Shown: piece by piece, positions 33,773 to 43,706 of the stretch
How positions within the stretch are numbered: the first letter of the stretch is position 1
How the letters are laid out: each line of letters begins with the position of its first letter
NCBI GenBank assembly: GCA_932521025.1
Contig: OW051468.1
Span: 8,122,064 to 8,186,063, forward strand
Direction: 5' to 3'
DNA: 64,000 nt
Source: Oscheius onirici
Taxonomy: Eukaryota; Nematoda; Chromadorea; Rhabditida; Rhabditidae
The notes under the pieces: model-generated
The model's input: the letters and a program-made list of their open reading frames with translations, nothing else
The model's database searches: none
What the model was told of the DNA's origin: nothing
Position numbers and translations under genes: made by a program

Positions 33773-34291
33773 TTATCTCTTCAGCATGTGGGTGGCCATG
33801 GCTTTGACTTCTTCTCCGACTCGACAGATATACTCGTAGTCAGTTTTGTATCTCTTAGCCTAAAAATCGAATTAAAAATTTTAAGAGAAAGCCTGACCTC
33901 TACGTTGACATGGGCGGCGCCCAGCAGCTCCATGTAGTCCTTGACGGTCCAGGTCCTCTCGTCGAGTTTGCTCAAATGGACGAATTCGCAGTTTTGTCCT
34001 CGTTTTACGTGCTCCTCCCACGGGTCGTCTTCTTCCTCAAACTCCAGCTCCACCGTGCAGAAGGCACATGCCGCGCAGGGAGCAGATTTCTTCACGGTCG
34101 TGTTGACAAATCCGGCCTCGGCCATCTGGAAATTGTATAAAAATCGAGGAAAATTTGAACAGACGTACCTTGATACTGTTGCATGGCGCCTCGTCGTTGA
34201 AGGGCCAGTTGGCGTATGTGGTGAGGCGGTTGCTGGCGAAGACGTTGTGCTTGCCCTTGCACCACTTCTTGCCGAATTCTTCGAGATTCAT
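33773..34291 (-). CDS. bir-1: Survivin/BIR-1, BIR-domain chromosomal passenger protein
   Basis: Survivin targets Aurora B and INCENP to chromosomes and the spindle midzone. Three exons (34291-34169, from 34125, and a last ending 33773) give about 146 residues, near the human 142. The single BIR domain reads RLTTYANWPF, MAEAGFV, then CAFCTVELEFEEEDDPWEEH and CEFV, with the zinc ligands C-x2-C...H...C intact. A charged helix follows (GAAHVNVE...KAMATHMLKR). There is no RING or CARD, as expected for the mitotic type. Confidence 0.9.
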
Positions 34292-34952
34292 TTTTACTGA
34301 AAACGGGGCTATAGTAAGGGGGAAAACAAAGAAGTGACGGCAAAATACACGGAAAATGTTGGCGAAATTTTCAAAGAAAGAAATAACGCGGATATTGGAA
34401 ACAGGAACTCAGTATTTTCCGCCTTTTGGCAAAATGTCAAGAATCGATCCTGCCTTTAGAAAGAAACGAGCTATTGGTGGTTCAAACATTCTGGACCATA
34501 TTTTTACGAAGATTTTCATTCGCCGGTAAGCATATCATCGTATTTTGTGGAGAAGCCTTAGTGCTATTATTTTTGGGACAGAAGATTCTTGTAAATGAAA
34601 CATGTTTTCTTCTAGTTTAAAACACAAAAAAATTGGATACTAGGAAAATGGAAAAATCTGACATAACTTTAGGAAAGGGAAATGAAAATAGGCCGCAACC
34701 AATGTTGGGTACGGGAAATATTTCCTGAAAATCAGGCAATTCGTTTCAGAACCCATTTTGCGCTTTGCAGTGCTTTTCTTCACGACTTTCACCGAAACCC
34801 ACCAGATTTTGTGAACTTTTCTCTCTCGTATCAGTTGCTAGTGAAGAATCCTTCGTCATGAGCCCAAGCCTAAAGGGCTGGAGAAACGAAACATCTTGTC
34901 AAAACCAAAAGAAGTTTCAATCGCTCTTTCAATGAAAAGGATCTGCTAGAGA

Positions 34953-35192
34953 CTTTCTGCTTCGCTCAGCACAAACTATCTTATTCTAGGCTCCCATATC
35001 CTTCCTTTTTCTCGTGTCTCATCACCAGTAAATGTGAACTTTAGAATAGTTAGCAATATTGAATGATCTGTACAGACAGTCGTTCTTTCCCTGACTCTTT
35101 CCCCTGACTAATACTGTAAGCAGTAGACAGTCGTCCGGAAGGTATCAGGTATACTAAGACAACCCGACTCGACTCGGGTCGGTCATGAAGTA
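34953..35192. repeat. Dispersed repeat, copy 2 of 2
   Basis: Nearly identical to 23328-23580, with only a few substitutions in more than 200 bp, so the duplication is recent. Confidence 0.8.
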
Positions 35193-35194
35193 TT

Positions 35195-35500
35195 GTCAAG
35201 AAGATCTCGGTTGACGGACAGTTGCTCCATGGCGAAGGAAAAGAGCCGTTTGTTCAATGTTGACCTTGTGTTTGACTTTGTATGTCTCTTCTCTCCACCG
35301 AATTGCAGCTGGCTCATCACTAGCCGATGATCCGAAGTGTACGGAAAAGTCGCTACAATCCCAACGTCTTTGAAGATTTTCTTGTCTTTGCACAGATGCA
35401 GTTCTTAGTTTCCATATTAGGTGACAACCAGGTCCATTTCCTGTTGAGACGTTTGTGGAACCAGGTGTTAAAGCAGAACAGCTCTTCAGACTACTTGTCT
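35195..35500 (-). pseudogene. LINE (RTE-like) endonuclease fragment
   Basis: Two minus-strand frames give NTWFHKRLNRKWTWLSPNME and DVGIVATFPYTSDHRLVMSQ, which match the end of an APE-type endonuclease (WTW.SP...and the SDHRLV catalytic block). A frameshift and missing DYI.. segment show it is degraded. No reverse transcriptase is visible. Confidence 0.6.
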
Positions 35501-35847
35501 ATAACTTGACTTGTCGAGATTATGACAAGTCGCGAAAAAGCGGCAATTGAAAACGTCACATTCTTAAAAGTTTATAAAATATATTGAAGAAACATATGTT
35601 TTCAGCGAATGTTATGCCTAATTCCCTGAAAAAGATCACGTAGCTTTTGACTACTGCGTAGTTGAATCGTAGAAATGATGCCCGAAATCTTCTCTGTCTG
35701 AAGCTTGCTCATTGATGTTTTGACCTTCTGCAAATGTTTGGGATAGACTGTAGAGGGTGATATATTTCGTGATGATATATTTTCCGGTGCAAGCTACTAA
35801 CAATCAGACGATAAAACGAGGAATTAGCAGCAATGATTACAATAACC

Positions 35848-35890
35848 GATAAGAGCTGCATAAAAAGACGCATCACCCCTCTTCTTCACT
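35848..35890 (+). promoter_or_regulatory. GATA site and TATA-like box of CUB-like gene
   Basis: ACCGATAAGAG followed by GCATAAAAAGACG lies 30-50 nt before the ATG. A TGATAA-type GATA site close to a TATA box is typical of nematode intestinal genes. Confidence 0.5.
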
Positions 35891-35897
35891 CTCAGCG

Positions 35898-37353
35898 ATG
35901 CTTTTCGGTCTTCTCCTTCTCGTGGGAGTTTCCTTGGCTGCCCCTGTCAGCTTCGACAAGGCTCCCTGCCAAACACAGACTATCAATCTGAATGGTCCCT
36001 ATTCCATGCCAGTGACGGCTCTAGCCGACTCTCAGTACTGCACTTACACGGTTTGTTTCTTTTAATTCTTTAGAGTATGACAAAAGTTCAGTTCGCTGTA
36101 CCAGCTGGACAGATTGCCTTTGCCAATGTCGTGGCTACGGACATGATTCCTTTTTCAGGAGAAGGAGTCATCATGAACGACATCTCTCAGTTCGTTCAAA
36201 TCATGTGAGTCCCAAAATGAGCTGGTTTGATAAAACAGAAATGCAGGGGACCCACTTCGACCGATTTCACAACGTTCAACACGACTCTGGCCTGGCCCCA
36301 GACCTTCAGTGTCAACTTCCAGTCCCGCGTCAACACAAATATGAAGGTTCAGATTCATATCACTCTACAGAAGAGTAAGGGAGATGACAGATTGATTATC
36401 GTGAAGTTTTAGATCTCCTCGGTCAGAATGTCAAGTCAACTCAGACGACGGAGACTAACGGGGACTCCTTCCTCGTCTATTTCCAAGATGTTCAAGAGGG
36501 ACAGACTTACAACTTCAACTCGAAGAACAATGTGGTCAGTGTGAAGGCTGCCATCGCTTATAATGACAACCGGTTGACTTTGAACAACATTTTCGTCTAC
36601 GACAATGGAGTTCTGATTGGAACGTGAGTTTTATCGACTCCATTTTCAACAAAAAGCAGGACTGACAATGTGGGTCCCGTCACGTAATCTGCTGCACCGA
36701 ACTGTAGCACTGAAATTTTAGGACAAATTGCCTTTTTGCCGTTATTTCCCATATTTTGTTGATTTGTCGACCCGAATTTTATGTCATGTAGGGTTTCTTA
36801 AGCCAACAACTTTAATATAGTTTCACAACTGTACAAACTCTAGCTACAAAAGAAGTTTCAGACTGCTTACAGTCTACACGAACAACAAATTGGTGACCAA
36901 GAGCAAGAGCCTTCAGCTCTATGTGGCTCATTCTGTCGCCGATATTAAAAAGGGAGCTGCTTTCGTTACTGACAACTCCAGTAAGAGACATTCTTGTCAA
37001 ACATTTCACGAAAATGTTCAGATCTGGCCAATACCTATAATCACTACGTTGGATACGTTCCTCTCGCTACCGAAGACCACTCGTCGTCCCAACTTCTCTA
37101 CGGAGACGCTACTCGCAATGGAGCCATGACCATCATTGGTGATAAGGACGGCTCGACTCCGTTCGATGTTCGTCAATTGAATCAACTCAACGGCAACACT
37201 GCTCCCTTCTCCTACGTTTTGGGAGGACCAAAAGCTTCGGACAACGGAAAGACGGTCATCAATCCTGCAAAACTTCCACTGCACATCGCTTCCAACATGG
37301 CCACTTTCTACGTTGCTTCCAACGAAGCTGTCATCAAGTACAGTATCGCCTAG
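35898..37353 (+). CDS. Secreted CUB-like domain protein
   Basis: CUB-like proteins (PF02408) are a nematode-expanded secreted family; in C. elegans many are intestinal and pathogen-induced. The signal peptide is MLFGLLLLVGVSLAAP. Two CUB-like halves follow: CQTQTINLNGPYSMPVTALA, QYCTYT, VPAGQIAFANVV; and then GDSFLVYFQDVQEGQTYNF and KLVTKSKSLQLYVAHS. The C-terminal part (MTIIGDKDGSTPFDV, LPLHIASNMATFYVA) is also typical. Six exons join in frame through short introns to TAG 37351-37353, about 380 residues. The final exon is long and uninterrupted. Immune function is inferred from family behaviour. Confidence 0.88.
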
Positions 37354-38523
37354 ATCTGAAATAAAAATGACCAAGTCTTCTATTTTCTTTTACACCAAAG
37401 TGTCACATGAGCAGGTGCCCAAAGGCAGCCAAAACAATTCGAAACTTCCCTCTGAAGAAAGAGCTCCCTCTCTTTCGGGTACACAACGCCGATCAACTGG
37501 CCCTTTCATATTTTGGCGCCCATTTCGCAGACTTTTGCGGAGAGAGTCTCTTTCCGTCACATTTCCTTGCTCAAGCCGAAAGAGACGTGTTTATCATCGA
37601 TCACGTTTGACTGTCTTGGTCATGTTTATTAGCTGTCCCCAGAGTGAGGACAGCCGCGTGCTGATTATTCTTTTTGTCGGATTCCTTTAAACTTTCAGTA
37701 CCTTCCACTTGATTTAAATTTACAAAGAGGGCGGAAGGGCAACTATCTGTACAAAACAGTTAAACAGCTTTCTAGCTGTGATTATTAAATTCTCCAGTTA
37801 AATACGTAATCTTCTTTGAAGCAGCGTTGTAATACCAATGTCACGAAAATTTTCGATTTTCGAGAATGCGCATTCCATGTTTGATCTTCCAGTTCTAGCC
37901 TCACAGATTTCGATCATAGCCTTCCGACTCCTGAAAAAAAAGACAGAAAACCGTAAGTAAAATGATAATACAACAGAGTCGAGGACTGTGAATCACTGTC
38001 AGTATTTTTTAGCGCGAAAGAGAACTATCAGTCTTCCCCAGTGGTTCCTCGGGTCTCCAAGAACTATACCAAACACCGTTGCGGATTCAAGGAGGTGCCC
38101 AAAGAACCGGGAAAGACCGAGCGTGACGTGGCCCTCTTTCGAAGGCTGTCAGTTGTGGCGGATTCACAACTGACTGTCACTTTTGCCGTCTCTCTACTTT
38201 CCAAAAAAACGCAAGTGTTGTGGCGCTACTGTTCGCAATGTCTGATTGCCAGTGTCTAGTGTACTGTCAGAATGGGAAAAGTAGAAACACCTGACCTGGA
38301 GAGAAAGTAGAAGACGACATCCGCACAGCTGACGACGAGAAGCTAGAGTGAACTTCCTGAGACTATATATTTTTAACTTGACTTGTCAAAACTTGTCGAG
38401 ATTTTGACAAAGCGGAAAAGCGGGAGTTTGAATCCGAATTTCAAATTCATGAAAAAGGAACATAAGAAGAAGATAAGAAGGACTGAATAACGTATCCTCA
38501 AAGATTTTACTTCACCAAATCAG
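37354..38523. other. Intergenic, with related segments
   Basis: No exon supported. Segments near 37420-37540 and 38085-38210 resemble each other (GTGCCCAAAG, CCCTCTTTCG). An ACTTGACTTGTC...GTCGAGATTTTGACA block near 38385 resembles one near 35505, so a further dispersed repeat is likely. Confidence 0.35.
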
Positions 38524-39819
38524 CTAGTCCCGAATCTGTTTCATCAAATCGGCAAAGACTCCCTTATATGTCGGTGCATTATTCGAGCCTCGTCCGAAAC
38601 AGCCCTTCCAGTCTTCTTCCGAATGAACACCCGTCTCAACCATCAGACAACTGTCGATCCCGAGTGCTGTGCTGGTCATAAAGTCCGTGTCCAGATTGTC
38701 TCCGAAGAAGAGCGTCTTCTTCAAATTGAATCTGTCCCTGAGGTGCGAATGAAGTTCCTCACTTGGCTTGCCAAATCCGGTCGCGTTTCGATGGGTGATC
38801 GATTTGATGAGCTCGTGAATGCTCCCAGCGTCCGGCACAGCAATGTGGTCCTACAAAAGGGAAAGTAACTTTAGCCCCTCCCTGCCAGTTTCTCACCCTC
38901 GGGCGGAAATATCATTTTTTAAGCTCACGCTCACATTTTCCAGCTTTCTGATGTTGTAGTATTTGGCAAGCTCTACAACTTTGCAAAACATCAAAAAGCT
39001 GGAAAATGAATGCGTGAGCTAAAAGTGAGGCTTCTTCAAAACCTTCCAATTTCTGGACCCACCTTCATGACAAAATGCATATCTCCTGCCAGCTGATAGA
39101 ACTTGACATTCGGGAATTGGAGAAGCACATTGACAACTCTAAAACAGTTTTGAACAATTCCTTTCCAAGTCCTACCTCGACAAAGATTCCATGTCATAGT
39201 CCATCCACGAGTCAATCATCACAATATCTGGTTTCTCCGCCAATATGGCCTTGATTCCAGCCAAGTCCATCTGCTCACTCGAGTGATTCCAGCCCCTCTT
39301 CATGACGATAGCTCCGCTCTCTTCCAGTCTCTTGACCGGATAGTCTCTTCCAGTAAAAAGAATCTTCTTCCCTCTGACCTCGTCTCCTCTGAGCTTCAAA
39401 AAAGTCTCAATCGGTAGAATAATGTGCTCAGCTTGCAAGCCAGTAATGTTCATGGAGCTTGCTCTCTCCGCCGAAGAGCTCCCATCGTTGTTTGTAATCA
39501 CCGCCACTTTCTTGTTCTTTCTCAACAGATGGGCAATGAATTCACGAGCTCCAGCTATGTATTCATGATTGGCTCTTATGACTCCGTCAATGTCGAAAAA
39601 GAAAGTGTCATATTTGTCGAGATCAGTGGCATGGAGCCAAGGTAACGGCTTGTAGGTTCGACTCTTCTCGGCTTCCTTGTTCTTCATAATGAAGCTGGCG
39701 ATGATGATGAGCAGGCCAGAGACAAGTAGAATTACAAAGAAGACGGTGAAGAGGAAGCATGTCTTCGACGGGAACCTCTTCTCCTCGCGATCGACCTCGA
39801 TGGAGCTCTCTGTGGACAT
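38524..39819 (-). CDS. HAD-family phosphatase with N-terminal membrane anchor
   Basis: This is a NagD/phosphoglycolate-phosphatase type hydrolase. Residues 1-18 are charged; about 20-45 form a membrane segment (CFLFTVFFVILLVSGLL). The catalytic motif I is FFFDIDGVI (nucleophile Asp and DxDG). AVITNNDGSSSAERA gives motif II. The cap region holds IDSWMDYDM and FYQLAGDMHFVM. TGFGKPS has the motif III Lys, and LFFGDNLDTDF is motif IV. Three exons join in frame; ends QIRD. The anchor is unlike cytosolic PGP enzymes and predicts membrane localisation with the enzyme on one side. Substrate is unknown. An intron holds a hairpin repeat. Confidence 0.87.
38921..39020. repeat. Hairpin repeat family A copy
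   Basis: ACATTTTCCAGCTTTCTGAT...GTTGTAG and CTACAACTTTGC...AAAGCTGGAAAATG with outer GTGAGCT arms, in the intron of the HAD gene. Confidence 0.7.
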
Positions 39820-40257
39820 TTTTCCTGGACTGAATTGCCTTTTTTTCTAGCGATTTTTATACTTGAAAACTTTTAAGTTTTAAGTTTTTAAAACATCGAG
39901 TTTTGAGTTTTCTTAATTACTAAAAAAAGTTTGCTCAATAAATAGAGGCCATTATCGTAACCCATTCACTTCGCGACGAGACCGGAAACGTAGGATACTC
40001 AGCCAAGTTTCCTGATTGAGTATCCCATTTTTAAGTGTTATAACGGTCTCGTCGCGATGCAAATGGGTTACGGTAATGACCATTGAACAAAGTATAACTG
40101 ACATTTTAGAGTCGGGACAGAATTTGGGACAAACCATCTGCAGTCTGCGAGAAACGAATGACGTTGTCAGTCGGGAAACAGTCATTCGAAACATTGGTCA
40201 CAGAAAAAAAGTACTGAACTCGACCCGAGGAAAACTTTTATGAAAAAGTCTATAGAA
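39820..40257. other. Intergenic with palindromic element
   Basis: Promoter side of the HAD gene and 3' side of the broken peptide gene; includes the palindrome at 39945-40083. No exon seen. Confidence 0.4.
39945..40083. mobile_element. Hairpin element with GGATACTCAGCCAA core
   Basis: TATCGTAACCCATT and CGCGACGAGACCG are mirrored by CGGTCTCGTCGCG and AATGGGTTACGGTA. GGATACTCAGCCAAG and GAGTATCCC pair near the centre. About 140 bp, no coding. Confidence 0.65.
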
Positions 40258-40612
40258 TCAGTGTTTTGTCAGATGTTTCCTAGGCTTGCCTTCTGCCTTC
40301 TTGTGCGGAGAATGAAGACGAGTGTGCTTCTGATGAGCTGCTCTTTTGGCGATCGGTTCTCCACTGGATTCGTGTTCCTCGTGGATAGGAGCAAGATGAG
40401 ATTGGATTCATTTCGAGCCATCAGACTTGTCCAAACCCATGGTCATGGCGACGAGGACGAGGAAGACAAAGAAAAAACGCATACTTTCTTGTCTTGTCTA
40501 TTCAAAGCCCTCTTTTTATATTTGAATAGGCAGGGACGAATTGAATGATCTGGGTGAGAAAACGGAAGCTAATTGGCTGCATTAGACAAAGGAATTACAT
40601 TGCAAGAATGAG
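40240..40612. repeat. Inverted duplication, left copy
   Basis: About 350 bp covering the broken peptide gene and its promoter are repeated in opposite orientation at 43325-43670 with few differences. Similarity runs into the promoter up to GCATTAGACAAAGG. Confidence 0.9.
40258..40482 (-). pseudogene. Broken copy of the secreted His/Lys-rich peptide gene
   Basis: This is the inverted copy of the gene at 43441-43660. Signal-peptide and mature-peptide codings are kept. Relative to the intact copy it lacks 4 nt (AGGT) at the intron-exon junction, removing the splice acceptor, and has an extra 9 nt (GAGGAACAC) in the pro-region. Without splicing the frame meets TGA after 24 codons. Beyond that stop the same frame continues into the KR site and peptide to TGA at 40258. 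It also lacks the downstream AATAAA. Pseudogene is the simplest reading; readthrough of the TGA is a less likely alternative. Confidence 0.7.
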
Positions 40613-40796
40613 CGAAAAATAATCTTTTTTATTCTTCTTCAACCTTAGTTTTCAAATAATATATATCGCTGGTTCGAAGGCCATTCTTTTCGGTGTCTGT
40701 GACAGGCTGACTCAAAGACTTGCGAGCAGCGTGAAGGTAGTTTTCAGGAAGAACTCCTAGTAAGTTCTAAAGTACTGATCTGTGCTATAAAAAGCG

Positions 40797-42985
40797 TTAT
40801 CCCACTTCAAAGTCCTCTTCTAGACAGACGGTCGGTACAGGCTGAATGTAAAATTGAGATGCCGGTAAACACGACCAAGAATGATCGCGTTCTTCCGGAT
40901 GAAAACAGCCCGGCATCTGGATCTTGGCGACGTGAAGCTCTTCCGAAAGACCCTTAAAATTAATTGAACATTTGAAATTATCTGAACTTACCGAGTAGGC
41001 TGTATTGAAGGGAGCAAAAATCAGATTTTCACAGTTTCTCACAATCGGTGGAATTTGAGTGGCTAAAAAGACGGAACAATCTTTCAGATTTTCCATTATT
41101 ATCCGTCTACAGGCTACAGTAATTGAGCAATTCTTTAAATTTCTCAGCTCGACCGTTCCAGAACAGGGCCCGAGGAGGAGACAAGGACAGTCGGCAATGT
41201 TCTCCAAAATTATTGAAAGAGAACTGAAAAAGACATCTGTTTTTGGGAGAAGAATTACAAGGATAGTGCGAATATTGCTGACGGTTTTGGCAAGGAGTTG
41301 TTTAGTCGGAAATGTGCTCCTCGGTAGATGTTTTTGGTAAGTAGTTGGAGGCGTCGCCAGCCAGAAACAGTCACCATCCGTCGACCAACAGGTGCAAGAG
41401 AAGTCTTTTTACGCAAACCGTGGGGTTTCTTCTGAAATCGGGATGTTATGGAAATGGAGGGAAGTAAAATAAAAAAACTGAATCAGGGGAATTTGAACGT
41501 CAACGAACGTAAAGACCCAAAAGGGCAGAAGGTCAAACGGGGTAGTGTCAAATAGTGTGACTACCGTAGCATCGTTCAAAAAAGCCGGTAAACTTTTGCT
41601 TCAAAAAAAAGGCTGGATGAGAGAGTGGCAAATTCCTTTTTATAGACTGGTAGAAGGTCGTATGCCTGAATAAGGGCAGAAATGGACCAGACAGCTTCTC
41701 TATCCAAAAGTATCCCGAAAAGAAGGTGAGATTTGTCCAGTTTAGTGCTTTCTTTCTCTCTTATGCCGTAACGGAGACAGAATCTCTGAGAAGACTCCAG
41801 TTCAAAACTCCAGACGATTTTTCTAAGACGTTCTTTTCTCGACCAAAAGCGGACCGAGATTTCAAAAGGTAGTTCGAAAAAACCCGGCCACAACGAACAT
41901 GAACGGTCTGAAACTCATATTCACATGGAAAAGACAATTTCAATTTGTTTAGGCAAAAGATTCTGTATCTCGTTAGCTTTCAAAAGGTTAGAAAAAAGAC
42001 TCACCTCTCCCTCTACTAGATGACAAATTCTGAACGGATCCGGTATAAGACAAGTAGAGAATCTCCTGGCCAGAAGCTTGATTCCACTATCAATCTCATC
42101 GCTCCAGACGATCCTCACAATTCGGGAAGCCGTTTCAGGCCGACCTTCTATCATTCCCTCAAAAACGGAGTCCAACGCCGAGAGATACTCGACTCTGATC
42201 TCCGAAGCCGGGTCCAGAAGCAGAATCTTCAGAATCAGGGCTGAAAATGGTCATTTTTTTCAAACTCTGTTTGTCTTTACATATATTGTTGTGAAAGAAT
42301 TCGGCGATTTGATCGTCCCGACTGTACTGATGATCGTCAGTTTTGGGTTTCAGAGACAAAAGAACGAGATCAAGACATAGTTCTACGGCTCTGGGTTGAC
42401 TGCCAGCACTGGTACAGTTCTTGTAGATCAGACTGGCAGTGTCCCATGGAATGTCCAAATACCGACAAGACGAATACCAGGTGTCGCTGCTGAAAGTCTC
42501 TTTTTCTTTTCTAAAATATACGGAACAAACTCTATGACCTCGCTTGGTCTGAGAGGTGCTAACTCCTGAATGAGTTGAAGGACGACATCAAGATCAGGAA
42601 GAGAGGAACAGTGAGGGAGAAGATGTTCTATGATATAGTCCCCTCTCGGCCAAATACAAATTTCCATTTTCGTGTTGAAGAACAAGAGGAGGACGGCAGA
42701 GTCACCACGGCAACGGGCTATACAAGAGCGAGGGGGACAGCTGTCAGGAAAGGTCGGCAAACAAATTTGGGTGTCTGATGACGGAGCAGGTAATTGCGCA
42801 ATGTGGAGTGCGGGGAAATAAGCTCACTGGAGAGTTTTGAGATCCAACTCTTTTTTAGCCTTAATGAGCCTGACTTTCTGGAAATCAAAGAACCATGCAG
42901 AGAAGACAAAAAGGCAAGCAGATGACTGTAAAAGAGAGATTGTTACTGATTTTTATATTAGCACTGATTCCAGAGTAATCGGAAA
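40797..42985 (-). CDS. TBCCD1: TBCC domain-containing protein 1 (TBCCD1)
   Basis: TBCCD1 is a centrosome and Golgi-positioning relative of tubulin cofactor C. The C-terminal domain is clear: APVGRRMVTVSGWRRLQLL, LENIADCPCLLLGPCSGTVE, NCSITVACRRIIMENLKDCS, NLIFAPFNTAYS and LPASQFYIQPVP, all aligning with human TBCCD1 by memory. SHLLFGILLDREAVWSISAL matches its middle. Upstream, exons joined by 32-nt (42490-42521), 39-nt-class and 44-nt introns carry a helical region (VVLQLIQELAPLRPSEVIEF, LILKILLLDPASEIRVEYLS). The N-terminal exon near 42840-42945 (FSAWFFDFQKVRLIKAKKEL) is tentative, and I did not find the start codon. The stop is at 40797-40799. The gene sits between the two inverted peptide copies. 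Confidence 0.75.
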
Positions 42986-43440
42986 CAAGACGAAAACAAG
43001 CGACCTGAGATGAGACGAAAAGAGATTCTGAACGGTCTGACTAGAAGAGCGGCGGAAGGAACCCGACTACACTCTGAAATAGTGGGCTAAACTGGGAGAT
43101 ACTTGTCTCAGGTCTAAAAGGCCTGAGAACCAACCAGAAAAGATAACAACCTCCTATATTTGGTTTCAAAACATAAGACTGCTTTGCGGCACAGAACTAT
43201 GGACGGGACTTTGAAACCAGAGAGAACGCAGAAGCACTACGTCAGGGAATAAGTTCAAGAAAAATTCAGTCTATTTCTATTAACTTGAGCTGGTTTTTCC
43301 AAGCGCCTTGCAACAAACACAGGATCATGGCCTTTGTCTAATGCAGCCAATTAGCTTCCGTTTTCTCACCCAGATCATTCAATTCGTCCCTGCCTATTCA
43401 AATATAAAAAGAGGGCTTTGAATAGACAAGACAAGAAAGT
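42986..43440. other. Intergenic, TBCCD1 5' side and peptide gene promoter
   Basis: No exon supported. The right part (43325-43440) belongs to the inverted duplication and holds the peptide promoter. Confidence 0.4.
43400..43412 (+). promoter_or_regulatory. TATA box of the peptide gene
   Basis: AATATAAAAAGAG lies about 32-40 nt before the ATG at 43441, so the 5'UTR must be very short. The same box is present in the inverted copy. Confidence 0.6.
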
Positions 43441-43660
43441 ATGCGTTTTTTCTTTGTCTTCCTCGTCCTCGTCGCCATGACCATGGGTTTGGACAAGTCT
43501 GATGGCTCGAAATGAGTCCAATCTCATAGGTCTTGCTCCTATCCACGAATCCAGTGGAGAACCGATCGCCAAAAGAGCAGCTCATCAGAAGCACACTCGT
43601 CTTCATTCTCCGCACAAGAAGGCAGAAGGCAAGCCGAGGAAACATCTGACAAAACACTGA
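43441..43660 (+). CDS. Secreted His/Lys-rich peptide precursor, 58 residues
   Basis: Exon 1 (43441-43486) and exon 2 (43530-43660) flank a 43-nt GT-AG intron (acceptor CTCATAG) and join in frame. The signal peptide is MRFFFVFLVLVAMTMGLA. A short acidic pro-region (PIHESSGEPIA) ends in a KR dibasic site. The predicted mature peptide is 27 residues with 6 His, 6 Lys and 2 Arg but one Glu and no cysteine, net charge about +7 at neutral pH. A TATA box, compact 5'UTR and AATAAA (43674) complete the gene. I recognise no family; histatin-like composition suggests antimicrobial or metal-binding roles, and a neuropeptide-like role is possible, but this is inference. A broken inverted copy lies at 40258-40482. 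Confidence 0.75.
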
Positions 43661-43706
43661 TTCAATCAAACAGAATAAAGAAAACCCGAAGTTCATTATG
43701 TACAGA

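Larger units (their letters stand above)
34292..35897. other. Intergenic with repeat and LINE fragment
   Basis: Holds the second copy of a 225-bp dispersed repeat (34953-35192), a degraded LINE endonuclease fragment (35195-35500), and the promoter of the CUB-like gene at the right end. Confidence 0.45.
43325..43690. repeat. Inverted duplication, right copy
   Basis: Mirror of 40240-40612, covering promoter, coding exons and intron of the peptide gene. The two copies are head to head, about 3 kb apart. Confidence 0.9.

Noticed and set aside
41761..42985. A separate helical-repeat gene upstream of TBCCD1
   Set aside because: A 44-nt intron joins its frame directly into the TBCCD1 middle region (RFCLRYGI...LLDREAVW), so one gene is the simpler model.
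43375..43696. Antisense ORFs over the peptide gene
   Set aside because: They are shadows of the peptide gene, repeated at the inverted copy only because the DNA is duplicated.
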